From the NCBI GenBank assembly GCA_964471235.1, contig CAYYGL010000182.1, positions 1 to 9,663 of the forward strand: 9,663 nucleotides of DNA. The letters are read 5' to 3'. The notes below the pieces were generated by a model. The model was given only the letters and a program-made list of their open reading frames with translations, was not told the origin of the DNA and searched no databases. This DNA is from CAYYGL01 sp964471235. GTDB taxonomy: Bacteria; Calditrichota; Calditrichia; RBG-13-44-9; J075. How positions within the stretch are numbered: the stretch's first letter is position 1; each line of letters begins with the position of its first letter. Position numbers and translations under genes: made by a program. Below are positions 1-7,767 of the stretch, piece by piece.

Positions 1-37
1 ATATTTTGGCCAACGTTAATTGAACAGGTCAATTTCC

Positions 38-2104
38 ATGAGATTCATTGCCGGTCAGAAAGGGGTTGGTGGGCAGCCCTATGTTCCGGGTGCCGGTTTA
101 CGCCAGACGATCCGTGTGAAAATTCTTTTCATTATCCTCTGGTTTATACAGGCAGGGATTGCCCAAACGCCTACCAGTGAATCTCTTTCCCCACCTCCTT
201 ATCATTTTTTGATGGAGCGCTTGTTAAACCCGCGTTTGACCAGCCTTGCAGCGGTTACCCAATGGCAAAAAAACTTTCCCCATCGCTTGAAAAGCCTTGA
301 ACAAAATTTTCAGTTAAACGCTCACGATTTGCAATTGGCGCATAATTTGCAAAACATGATGCAGGATTTTGAAACGGCGGAAAGCCATGTGCTCAGGGAG
401 CATATATTTTTTGCCTTTCTTCACAAAAAATGGCAGGATCAGCAACTAATCCGTGCCTCGCAACAGGCGTATCAGGAAATTGCCGAAATCTTTGAAAAAC
501 GACTGCACCTGCGCCCCCCGGAAGGGATGATGTTTGTGCTGGTAATGGAGCGTCCGGGCAGGGCTATATCCGCCCCTCATGAAGCCGGCTACACCCTGCG
601 GGCTTCCCGCTTCATCGTGATGTACTATGCTTATTACCGGTTGGAAGGAACCCCCATTCCGGATGTGGAGGGGTTTTACCAGACCATTAAACACGAGTTT
701 GTTCATGCGTTTATCAACGCACGTTGCGGGTATCCGAAATCGGTGTGGCTGCCCTCCTGGTTTCACGAGATGGCAGCTCTGGCGTTAAGCGGCAACCCCC
801 GAATCCGTATCCGGGGAGAAACCATCAGCACATTGCCGGATAATTATCAGGAATATTATAACGGCGCCGTTTACCTGAGAAAGCATTTCGGGCAGGATCA
901 ATTTGACGAATTTATACGCCGGAGCATCGAAAGCGGGGATCCGCAGGCGGAGTTACAGAGGATGTTCGGGATTGCTTCTTTCACGGAGTTGCGGAGGCTC
1001 AGCCGGCATCCGCTGGTGAGCCTGCTAAAAAAAATAAAATTCAAATGGCACAACCTGAATCAATATTTCTGGCAGGAAAAAAGTTATCTTCCGCAGTATT
1101 TATTTCTGTCGCTAAGCATTTTACTGGCAGGGGCATTATTTTATTATGCGATTCGGGAAAATTTGGAAATTTACCAAAAAATGAATAAACTTTACCGCAC
1201 CGCCACCGGGCTTTATAACAGCGGTGCATTGGAACCTGCGCTGGATGTCTATCACAAATTTTTAGAAACCGCGCAACATGCAAAAAGATTGGAACGGATT
1301 TTGATACGGAGCGAACGGAAACAAAAAATCGTTGTGGTGAACATGAACCATGCCCAACAGGAAATTTATCAACGGTTTGTACAACAAATTGAAGCGGTGC
1401 GTGATAGCGATGTGTTAGAAGCCGAGGCCCTGGTCTATCAACTGGAGGAACTTGCCCGGGAAAAATTTACCCGGAATTACCGGGAGGAAGTGGAGCAGTA
1501 TTTGCAGCAACAGGCGGCAAAAATTATCTCCCGGGCATGGGAAGCCCGTCAGGCAGTTTACCCACCTACCCCGACGATAAAAGATTTTTTGAAAATTTTG
1601 CAGGATGTGCTGGATTATGCCTTGCAACATCGCTATTCCGCATATTTGCCCGGGGAGTTTCTTCTGAAAGAGTACCAGGCTACCCTGAACCGCTGGATAC
1701 ACCCGAGACAGCTTGAAGTACCGGTAGAGAAACCCTGTGCCTGCCGATTGGACTTAACCGGTGTCGAACGTTTCCTCAAAACACATGGATTGACCCAATT
1801 TCAACCGGTAACGGAAATCGCCATCAAAAAGTTAGACCTCCTATGCAAATATGAAGAAATTGAAGTGCTGTTAGACGGTTCAGCCGACGACTTTGAATTA
1901 CATATTTTAATCACCATGTTCAGTTTGGTAGATATCTATCATACCCGCCCGGCATTGTCCCCTTTGGCACTCCAGGGAATTTATATGCTACTCTCCCCGG
2001 ATACCTTCCCGTATATCTTAGTTGATCAGTTTGACCGGATTTTGTTGTTTGTGATTATCAAGGAAATTTACAAAGAGCTTTCCGCCATTTTAGCGAAATT
2101 TTGA
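38..2104 (+). CDS. Membrane-anchored gluzincin-type metalloprotease with long C-terminal region
   Basis: Predicted zinc peptidase of the MA (gluzincin) clan, 688 aa from the ATG at 38. Residues here count from that ATG. A hydrophobic segment (about 27-43, KILFIILWFIQAGIAQ) looks like a signal peptide or anchor with a possible cleavage after GIA. The HExxH motif is HEFVH at 219-223, and WFHEMAALA places a candidate third zinc ligand, Glu244, 21 residues after the second His. A second membrane helix lies near 352-371. A helical, TPR-like stretch (about 382-415) and a coiled-coil-rich tail follow. The likely topology is an exported protease domain and a cytosolic tail. The last 45 or so residues (ALQGIYMLLSPDTFPYILVD, then a hydrophobic helix) faintly resemble DUF1232. 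The start is uncertain: TTG at 20 follows an in-frame stop, and GTG at 116 would give a textbook short signal peptide. None has a good SD. Substrate unknown. Confidence 0.75.
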   Translation: MRFIAGQKGVGGQPYVPGAGLRQTIRVKILFIILWFIQAGIAQTPTSESLSPPPYHFLMERLLNPRLTSLAAVTQWQKNFPHRLKSLEQNFQLNAHDLQLAHNLQNMMQDFETAESHVLREHIFFAFLHKKWQDQQLIRASQQAYQEIAEIFEKRLHLRPPEGMMFVLVMERPGRAISAPHEAGYTLRASRFIVMYYAYYRLEGTPIPDVEGFYQTIKHEFVHAFINARCGYPKSVWLPSWFHEMAALALSGNPRIRIRGETISTLPDNYQEYYNGAVYLRKHFGQDQFDEFIRRSIESGDPQAELQRMFGIASFTELRRLSRHPLVSLLKKIKFKWHNLNQYFWQEKSYLPQYLFLSLSILLAGALFYYAIRENLEIYQKMNKLYRTATGLYNSGALEPALDVYHKFLETAQHAKRLERILIRSERKQKIVVVNMNHAQQEIYQRFVQQIEAVRDSDVLEAEALVYQLEELAREKFTRNYREEVEQYLQQQAAKIISRAWEARQAVYPPTPTIKDFLKILQDVLDYALQHRYSAYLPGEFLLKEYQATLNRWIHPRQLEVPVEKPCACRLDLTGVERFLKTHGLTQFQPVTEIAIKKLDLLCKYEEIEVLLDGSADDFELHILITMFSLVDIYHTRPALSPLALQGIYMLLSPDTFPYILVDQFDRILLFVIIKEIYKELSAILAKF

Positions 2105-2172
2105 GTAATGGAAATTGGAAGTCGGTAGGGTATTGTTGGATGTTGATGGGCGCATGACAAATTGCACAAATC

Positions 2173-2247
2173 AAAAAAGATTAGGGGATTCCTGCCCCAA
2201 TGACGACGTCACCACGTGGTGACGTCGTCATTGGGGCAGGAATCTCC
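2173..2247 (-). terminator. Possible terminator of the DUF433 gene
   Basis: Read on the minus strand, the long palindromic stem is followed after five bases by six consecutive T (A run at 2173-2178 on the plus strand). The DUF433 gene stops 28 bases before the stem. This fits an intrinsic terminator, but the stem is far longer than usual and the T-run is set off from it. On the plus strand no T-run follows the stem, so termination of the protease gene there would not be classical. Confidence 0.4.
2187..2244. repeat. Perfect 58-bp palindrome with no spacer
   Basis: Two 29-base arms are exact reverse complements meeting at the centre between 2215 and 2216 (core CACGTG). Every base from 2187 to 2244 pairs. 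Beyond this, 2186/2245 is a G-T mismatch and 2184-2185 pair with 2246-2247. It sits between the convergent 3' ends of the protease gene and the DUF433 gene. As RNA it would fold into an almost loopless hairpin of more than 25 bp from either strand. It could be a REP-like dispersed element, a bidirectional transcription stop or mRNA 3'-end stabiliser, or a protein-binding site. Only one copy is visible in this window. Confidence 0.95.
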
Positions 2248-2274
2248 AATATCGTAACGAAAGCATTATACAAC

Positions 2275-2616
2275 CTAATCGGCACTGATTGTTCCCTTTT
2301 TTACTTTGCGTTTTTTTATTTTTTCCCGAAGCCGTGAAGTCTCCTGAAGATTTTGGGAATGCATCTTTTTATATTCCTCTGCATCTTGCTTAATTTTCGC
2401 ATCAATTTCTTCCTTGTTATCATAGTAATAGGCAAGAGCAGCAAATACATCTGAGTGAGTAATCCCCTGGTAAGATTCTACGATATTTTCGATACTAAGA
2501 CCGGAATTGTATGCAATTGCAATATGTTCTACCGAAATGCGGGTTCTGTCAATACGTGGTTTGCCGCCCAGTACTCCCGGAGTGGCGACGATATGTTTTT
2601 TCAAAAGAATTGCCAT
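2275..2616 (-). CDS. DUF433 family antitoxin-like protein (solitary)
   Basis: Small protein, 113 aa. Residues 8-70 match the DUF433 pattern: H-I-x-x-x-P-G-V-x-G-G-K-P-R-I-x-x-T-R-I-S-V (8-29), then a helix with SGLSIENIVESYQGIT (38-53) and SDVFAALAYYYDNKEEID. This is the helix-turn-helix-like fold of proteins usually encoded beside a PIN-like DUF5615 toxin, where they are thought to act as antitoxins and DNA-binding autorepressors. The usual length is about 75-80 aa. Here about 35 extra, highly charged residues (SRLREKIKKRKVKKG region) extend the C-terminus. No PIN-like gene adjoins it on either side: a palindrome lies downstream and a gene-poor stretch upstream. No SD precedes the ATG (ACTCAAG just before it), so initiation may be weak or leaderless. 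Function in isolation is unknown. Confidence 0.8.
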   Translation of the reverse strand: MAILLKKHIVATPGVLGGKPRIDRTRISVEHIAIAYNSGLSIENIVESYQGITHSDVFAALAYYYDNKEEIDAKIKQDAEEYKKMHSQNLQETSRLREKIKKRKVKKGTISAD

Positions 2617-3080
2617 CTTGAGTTAACCGGTAATGAGTTATCATGCCTTGTTAAATGTTGCAAAAACAAAATAAGAAATTTAACCGTCTTTTGAAAGAAA
2701 TTTTCACTGAGAATTCCAAAATATGTTTATATATTGGTATAAAACGAAATATATACTCTCATTATTCGGGCTTTTTCCTGCTCCAGGGGAGCCACATCAC
2801 TTAAGGATGTAGAATTTAAGAAATCCTGAGTTTCAAAGTCATCCTCTTACAGGGCAGGCTCATGTTCAGTGTTCACTGCAATGCTTCAAAAGGAATCGAA
2901 CATGGATTCCGCAAATTACCCTCGTCCGAAATTGATTGTGCTGTTAACGTTCCGGTGTTATTTTAGCAATGGAACCTGCTTATGCTTTGGGTAGTAAGGG
3001 AATCATTTTAAACTTATGATACGCTAATTTATTTGTTACACCGTATTCATAGATGTTACGAACAGAAAGCACAAGGACTT
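2617..3080. other. Gene-poor intergenic stretch between divergent genes
   Basis: This AT-rich gap separates the divergent DUF433 and mnmA starts and must hold both promoters. I see no clear -35/-10 pair for either; TATGAT at 3015-3020 is a possible -10 for mnmA without a recognisable -35. One short ORF, 2902-2994 (+, 30 codons, starting MDSANYPRPKLIVLLTF), has AAGGA seven bases before its ATG, but nothing else shows that it is translated. No tRNA, repeat or riboswitch is recognised. Confidence 0.5.
3073..3077 (+). promoter_or_regulatory. Ribosome binding site of mnmA
   Basis: AAGGA lies three bases before the ATG at 3081. This supports starting there rather than at an upstream in-frame TTG (3033), which would add a 16-residue tail ahead of the conserved MKIAVLLSGGVDSS start of the family. 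Confidence 0.65.
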
Positions 3081-4136
3081 ATGAAAATAGCTGTTTTACT
3101 TTCCGGCGGGGTGGACAGCTCAGTCGCCCTGCGATTGTTAAAAGATGAAGGTCACGACCTGACTGCGTTCTATCTGAAAATCTGGCTGCAGGAGGAATTC
3201 TCTTTTTTGGGAGATTGTCCCTGGGAAGAAGATTTAAAATATGCCCGGGGCGTCTGCGAAACGGTTGGGGTGCCGCTGGAAGTGGTACCCATGCAGCAAG
3301 AGTATTGGGATACCATCATCAAATATACCATTGAGGAGATAAAAGCCGGGAGGACTCCCAACCCGGATATGTTTTGTAACAGCCTTATCAAATTTGGGCA
3401 ATTCCTGGATAAAATTGATCCGGAATTTGAAAAGGTGGCTTCCGGTCATTATGCCCGGGTTCTGCGGGAAGATGACTGTTACAAAATGTACCGCTCCCCG
3501 GACCCGGTAAAAGACCAGACGTATTTCCTGGCGTATTTGACTCAACCGCAACTGGCACGAGCGTGTTTTCCGATCGGCAAATACACCAAAAAAGAGGTGC
3601 GGGAATTCGCCCGGCAATTCGAGTTACCGACCCAGGCGCGTCGGGACAGCCAGGGGCTCTGTTTCCTGGGGCAGATTAAATTCTCCGAATTTATTCGCCA
3701 GCACCTGGGCGTACGAAAGGGCGATATTGTGGATATGGACAGCAAAGAGAAACTGGGAGAACATGACGGTTATTATTATTACACCATCGGGCAACGCCAG
3801 GGATTGGGACTCGCGCAGGGACCCTGGTATGTGGTTAAAAAAGATATTGTTAACAACATCATCTATGTCTCCCGGCGAAATACGGTGCGGGAAAAATACC
3901 GGGATACCTTTGTTGCCGGCGATTTCAACTGGATTTGCGAACGACCGCCGGAAAAACCAAATTTGCAGGTCAAGATACGGCATGGCGAGAGAATTTATCA
4001 CTGCCGTCTGGAATTTATGGAGGAGAACCGTGCCACGGTAAAGCTGAATCAACCCGACCAGGGAATTGCCCCCGGGCAGGTGGCGGTGTTTTACGATGAT
4101 GAGCAATGCCTGGGCGGGGGGATTATTCTGGAATAA
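3081..4136 (+). CDS. mnmA: tRNA-specific 2-thiouridylase MnmA
   Basis: Adenylates and then thiolates U34 at the wobble position of tRNAs for Lys, Glu and Gln, using sulfur relayed as a persulfide. It acts in the cytoplasm. The protein is 351 aa, a normal length. The N-terminal PP-loop ATP pyrophosphatase motif is SGGVDSS (8-14). GRTPNPDMFCN (90-100) carries the catalytic Cys99. SGHYAR (121-126), DPVKDQTYFL (141-150) and DSQGLCFLG (189-197) follow, the last with the second catalytic Cys194. The central and C-terminal beta domains include GYYYYTIGQRQGLG (230-243) and QGIAPGQVAVFY. The segment WLQEEFSFLGDCPWEEDLKY (35-54) differs from the E. coli type and recalls the MnmA form of plants and some bacteria, from memory of those sequences. 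It stands alone, convergent with the downstream ATPase gene across 117 bases without an obvious terminator. No cysteine desulfurase gene is nearby. Confidence 0.96.
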   Translation: MKIAVLLSGGVDSSVALRLLKDEGHDLTAFYLKIWLQEEFSFLGDCPWEEDLKYARGVCETVGVPLEVVPMQQEYWDTIIKYTIEEIKAGRTPNPDMFCNSLIKFGQFLDKIDPEFEKVASGHYARVLREDDCYKMYRSPDPVKDQTYFLAYLTQPQLARACFPIGKYTKKEVREFARQFELPTQARRDSQGLCFLGQIKFSEFIRQHLGVRKGDIVDMDSKEKLGEHDGYYYYTIGQRQGLGLAQGPWYVVKKDIVNNIIYVSRRNTVREKYRDTFVAGDFNWICERPPEKPNLQVKIRHGERIYHCRLEFMEENRATVKLNQPDQGIAPGQVAVFYDDEQCLGGGIILE

Positions 4137-4253
4137 CCGGCGTTGCACAAGTTTAGAATATCATCTGTTTATATTAACGATATGAGGATACCTCCGGCGG
4201 GTGCGTTCGAACGGGCTATCCTGCGGAAAGCCGATAGTTGATTTCCGGAACCT

Positions 4254-6593
4254 TTATACACTCTCCGCTTTAAACACAACCCCGCTGACATGCTGAAGCG
4301 AGACGGTTCCGTTTCGGATATACGGTTCCAGCACCTCTTTTACTTCATCTTTGGCAGAGAAATAAATGATCTGCCAGCCGCGGGCAGCGCTCTCGGTGAG
4401 CATTTCCATCTGCCGCTGTAGCCGCTCCCGATCGGATTTCAAAAAGGGATCATCCAGGATAAAAAAGCCTTTTTCCGCCGGGAGCAGTTTTTCTGCCAGC
4501 GCCAGACGAATGGCAAAATAAAGCTGATCATAGGCTCCGCCAGAAAGCTTTTCCGGACTCAGCACTTTTCCATCTTTTCTTTCCACCCGGATAGTGCCTT
4601 CTTCAGGATCGTAGAACACGCCAATGTATAACCCGCGGGTAATATTCTCATAAAGCCGGGACGTCAGACTGTTCCTGCCGAACAAATCACCAACTTTTTG
4701 CTTCTCTTCCAATTCAATCTCATCAAAAATATCCATGGCAAACCGCACCTGTCTTTGTCGGGTTTCAATATTTTCCAGAAAAGAAAGCAGGTGCTCCTGC
4801 AGGCGGCCTAAATCGCTGAGATTGCGGCAAAGCGGGGCTTCTTCCGATAACAGGACCTCGCTGGCTTTCCGTTCAATTTCCAGCAGTTGTTCCGCTAACG
4901 CTTTCAACTTCTCCCGGGTCTCTTCAATCTTTTCTGTCAATTCGTGGTAATCTTTTTTCCGGGCTTCCAGCAGTTTCTCATCAAACCGAACCGGGCTGTG
5001 GGCATCGCGATAATCCGAGAGCAGCGCAAGTTCTTCCTCCCAATAGGTGAGATTCTCTGCCACATCTCCCCCGCGACTACCGAAGAGACTTCTCAGTACC
5101 GCCATTGCTTCATTCATTTCCTGTTCCAATTGCCGACGCTCCTGAAGCTTCCGGCGGTATGCCGCCATGTCGTCCAGGTCTTGTTTGGTTTGAATCCGGT
5201 AAATCTCCTCCCGGGCATCCCGGATACGCTTATTGATCTCCGCCAACCGCTCCTCCTGTAAAGATTTACAGGTGCTGGCTAAAAATGCCACCCTGCCCTC
5301 GCTGGAAGAGACTTTCTCCTGCTGAACCATCAGACTCTCTTCCAGACGGCTCATTTGTTCCTGCACCTGGGGAACGGTTTTGGCTTTCAGTCCCAAATCA
5401 CCGGCATGATGAACCACCTCCGTTTCCAACTGGTGGAGTTCTCCGCGGGGTTTGACAATACGATAAAAATAAATTAACGCCAGGAAAAGTGATACGGTGG
5501 AAGAGAGGCTTGCTCCGAATACCAAAAAATTGCTGGATCGTCCGAACAGGGCGATCAAAAATCCCAATGACAGAAACACAAACACCGTCAGGCTGATTTG
5601 AATAAAAAGTTTTCCGGCATTCCTGCGGGCGTAGTCTTTGCGAAAAGATTGCAGCGTCTGTAATAATGGTCGCAGCACGTCATCGACTTTTTGTTTGCGG
5701 TTCCGGGTAACCTGGAGTTGCTGTTTATACTCTACCAGTTTTTCCTCTTCCTCTGCCAATTCCTTCTCATAAATCGCAAATTGTTGTTGAACATTTTCCC
5801 GTTCCTGTTCCTTCTCTTCAATGATCAATAAACTTTGCTGCCAGTTATTTAATTCCGCTTCGCTAAATTGCCGGTAAGATTCCAGACGACGGAGCATTTC
5901 CCGAATTTTACCCACCAGTGCCACACCCTGTTGGTATTTCATCTGTAAGCGTGCTTTTTCAATGGCATTAATTTCCAATTCCAGCGCCTGCTCCTGAATT
6001 TGCAAATCCACCAGGGTTTCCTCCAGGCTGTCGTAGCCGGACGTTTTGGCTTCTACCAGCAGTGCCTCGCAAATTTTCAACAATTCCTGTGCCTGAGCTA
6101 TCCGTCGTTTTAAGTGATTGCTTTCTTTGGTGTTGACAGTATCCAGTCCATCGGTAAAATATCCCAACGCCCGGAGCCGGTCTTTAATGCGATGGAGTTG
6201 AGTGGTACGCAAACCGGTTAGCCGTTCGGTCACATCTCCATAGAATTTACTTTCCCGCCCAATGGACAGGTCGCTGTTGCGAATCACAAACAGGCTGGCA
6301 AACACTTCCGGCGGGAGACCGCATACGCTGGTGATATCCCCCTGCTCCGGCAGGGTAATCGGGGCGCCGTTGTGCGTATCAATTACCGCATACCCGTCGG
6401 GACTTTCTTTTACCCGGTCCATTCCGGGAAAAATTTTACGTACTTTACCCAGCAGCAGGCGGAGGAGCGCCTCCAGGGTAAGGGTTTTGCCGTCTTCGTT
6501 CTCTCCCCAGAACAGGGTAAAGTTCGCCAGCCGAATTTTTCCCGAATCCCGGAGAGGACCATATCTGCGAATGGAAAATTCCTCAAGTTTCAT
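4254..6593 (-). CDS. SbcC/Rad50-like (YhaN-type) ATPase with a membrane-spanning middle
   Basis: SMC-like ABC ATPase, 779 aa, expected to regulate the partner nuclease encoded just before it. The Walker A motif is GENEDGKT (30-37). Two long coiled-coil arms (about 160-320 and 385-620) flank a hydrophobic block with two predicted membrane helices (about 329-350 and 355-379). The C-terminal lobe has the ABC signature LSGGAYDQ (683-690), Walker B FFILDDPF (710-717, Asp714-Asp715) and the D-loop LKSDRERL. No CxxC occurs, so the zinc hook that normally joins two Rad50/SbcC molecules is absent; the membrane pair lies where it would be. It is shorter than typical SbcC (about 1000 aa). This layout fits the YhaN group (AAA_27-like) better than canonical SbcC. 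Its ATG overlaps the stop of the nuclease gene (ATGA), implying translational coupling. Whether it acts in repair, replication or phage defence cannot be told from sequence. Confidence 0.9.
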   Translation of the reverse strand: MKLEEFSIRRYGPLRDSGKIRLANFTLFWGENEDGKTLTLEALLRLLLGKVRKIFPGMDRVKESPDGYAVIDTHNGAPITLPEQGDITSVCGLPPEVFASLFVIRNSDLSIGRESKFYGDVTERLTGLRTTQLHRIKDRLRALGYFTDGLDTVNTKESNHLKRRIAQAQELLKICEALLVEAKTSGYDSLEETLVDLQIQEQALELEINAIEKARLQMKYQQGVALVGKIREMLRRLESYRQFSEAELNNWQQSLLIIEEKEQERENVQQQFAIYEKELAEEEEKLVEYKQQLQVTRNRKQKVDDVLRPLLQTLQSFRKDYARRNAGKLFIQISLTVFVFLSLGFLIALFGRSSNFLVFGASLSSTVSLFLALIYFYRIVKPRGELHQLETEVVHHAGDLGLKAKTVPQVQEQMSRLEESLMVQQEKVSSSEGRVAFLASTCKSLQEERLAEINKRIRDAREEIYRIQTKQDLDDMAAYRRKLQERRQLEQEMNEAMAVLRSLFGSRGGDVAENLTYWEEELALLSDYRDAHSPVRFDEKLLEARKKDYHELTEKIEETREKLKALAEQLLEIERKASEVLLSEEAPLCRNLSDLGRLQEHLLSFLENIETRQRQVRFAMDIFDEIELEEKQKVGDLFGRNSLTSRLYENITRGLYIGVFYDPEEGTIRVERKDGKVLSPEKLSGGAYDQLYFAIRLALAEKLLPAEKGFFILDDPFLKSDRERLQRQMEMLTESAARGWQIIYFSAKDEVKEVLEPYIRNGTVSLQHVSGVVFKAESV

Positions 6594-7711
6594 GGACGCG
6601 CCTCAATCATTGCCTGTAATGCATATTGAACGATAGACTGCTTTTCCGTGTCATCTAGTGAAATGCGGTTCAAGCGGGTCATAAATCTTTTGAACAAATC
6701 ATCCTCCATAATTTCCCGGATATCCCGGAATTCCATACGCACCACTTCCATTCTTTTTCCAATCAGTTTGGAAATCGCCCGATGAAATTCTTCTTCGCTC
6801 ATCTCCAACTGCTTGCCGTCAAAATAGCCGTCAATCTCGACCAGTAAATAGGCATGTTCCGGCAGGGCTGCCAGCCGTTCCGATAGGATTTCCACCGGGT
6901 TCTGTTTCAGAAACGGATTCAGATGCAATTCCAGCTTCTCATAATAAGGGGTATGCAGGGGGAAAGATGCCGGGGGACCCCCAATGGTAAACAAATTCAC
7001 CTGCCGGGTGCCCAGCTCCCGCCGGGTGATGGAAACCGGCGACCCGCTGTAAACAAAAAAACGCTCCTCTTCAATCCGGTGCACGCTGAAATTGATATGA
7101 AAATGACCTGCCAGCACATAGTGCCAGGGAAGAGTACGAAAGTAGCTCAACTTAACCGGCAGGTAGCGCTGTTTCCCTTCATCGCCATACTGGGACCAGC
7201 CATCCACGATATCCAACAATTCCCCATGAAAAAGCAGCACATGCACTTTTTGTTTTTCCTCTCTGCTCCCCGGTTGATGGGTGCCGCTGTCACGGCGTTT
7301 CTCAAAAGAGCGTTTTCGAGCCATTTCCCCGGCAAGGTGAAGGTATTCCAGGATTTCCTCCGGCGGCATCTCCTCGAAGGGAAATCCCCAGAAGAAGACA
7401 TCCCCCAATTCCACCGGGGTGAGCAAATCGCGAATCACCGTCACCTTCTCTCCCAAAAACACACCATCGGGATATGCCTCGGCATCGTGATTCCCGGGAA
7501 TAATCAGCACCGTAAACGGAAGCCCACTAAATATTTCCCGAATTTTGGGACGAAGTTTATGGGCATGGTGAGTGCTCTCGAACAGGTCTCCGCAAATTGT
7601 CAGAACATCAATCGCCTCGGCTTTCCCCAACCGAACGATTTCTTTCAAACTGTTCCATCGAGCATCATTATATTCCTGGAGATGGAGATCAGCGGTATGA
7701 AGCACTTTCAT
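6590..7711 (-). CDS. SbcD/Mre11-like DNA exonuclease (YhaO-type metallophosphoesterase)
   Basis: Predicted Mn-dependent DNA nuclease of the calcineurin-like phosphoesterase family, forming a complex with the ATPase encoded directly downstream. It has 373 aa. All metal-binding motifs are present: TADLHL (Asp8, His10), CGDLFES (Asp42), PGNHDAE (Asn75, catalytic His76), FHGEL (His162) and AGHFHINF (His203, His205). The C-terminal 110 or so residues form the capping and partner-binding region. A charged insert (about 131-155, rich in Lys, Arg and Glu) separates the fold halves. The start is set by MKVLHTADLH, which matches the family start, and by CAGGA seven bases upstream; an upstream in-frame ATG (7750) would overlap the -10 of the predicted promoter. 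Its stop overlaps the next start by four bases. Homologues are called SbcD, Mre11 or YhaO; the partner's type favours YhaO. Confidence 0.93.
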   Translation of the reverse strand: MKVLHTADLHLQEYNDARWNSLKEIVRLGKAEAIDVLTICGDLFESTHHAHKLRPKIREIFSGLPFTVLIIPGNHDAEAYPDGVFLGEKVTVIRDLLTPVELGDVFFWGFPFEEMPPEEILEYLHLAGEMARKRSFEKRRDSGTHQPGSREEKQKVHVLLFHGELLDIVDGWSQYGDEGKQRYLPVKLSYFRTLPWHYVLAGHFHINFSVHRIEEERFFVYSGSPVSITRRELGTRQVNLFTIGGPPASFPLHTPYYEKLELHLNPFLKQNPVEILSERLAALPEHAYLLVEIDGYFDGKQLEMSEEEFHRAISKLIGKRMEVVRMEFRDIREIMEDDLFKRFMTRLNRISLDDTEKQSIVQYALQAMIEARP

Positions 7712-7718
7712 GAAAAAA

Positions 7719-7723
7719 TCCTG
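7719..7723 (-). promoter_or_regulatory. Ribosome binding site of the nuclease gene
   Basis: On the minus strand CAGGA lies seven bases before the ATG at 7711. It decides for this start over the in-frame ATG at 7750, which has no SD. Confidence 0.7.
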
Positions 7724-7738
7724 CCGCTTTTTTGTGAA

Positions 7739-7767
7739 ATGATAATGCATACCTCGTGAATAATCAA
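7739..7767 (-). promoter_or_regulatory. Sigma70-like promoter of the nuclease-ATPase operon
   Basis: Minus strand: -35 TTGATT (7762-7767), a 17-base spacer and -10 TATCAT (7739-7744). Transcription would begin near 7732, giving a leader of about 20 bases that contains the SD. The match is 4 of 6 and 5 of 6 to consensus with ideal spacing. Confidence 0.55.

Noticed and set aside
2187..2244. CRISPR repeat or insertion-sequence end
   Set aside because: There is a single copy, no spacer array, no transposase and no target-site duplication visible.
3624..4148. 174-codon open frame antisense to mnmA
   Set aside because: It covers the conserved C-terminal half of mnmA and has no independent signal of coding.
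4137..4253. Possible terminator between mnmA and the ATPase gene (CTATC...GATAG near 4217-4240)
   Set aside because: The stem is only five clean pairs with G-T extensions and no adjacent T-run on either strand.
7712..7750. Upstream in-frame extension of the nuclease to the ATG at 7750
   Set aside because: It adds 13 residues not expected in the family, lacks an SD and overlaps the predicted -10 and transcription start.
6923..7759. 278-codon open frame on the plus strand opposite the nuclease gene
   Set aside because: It lies wholly antisense to a gene with every phosphoesterase motif, has no SD and no recognisable domain; it is a shadow of codon bias.
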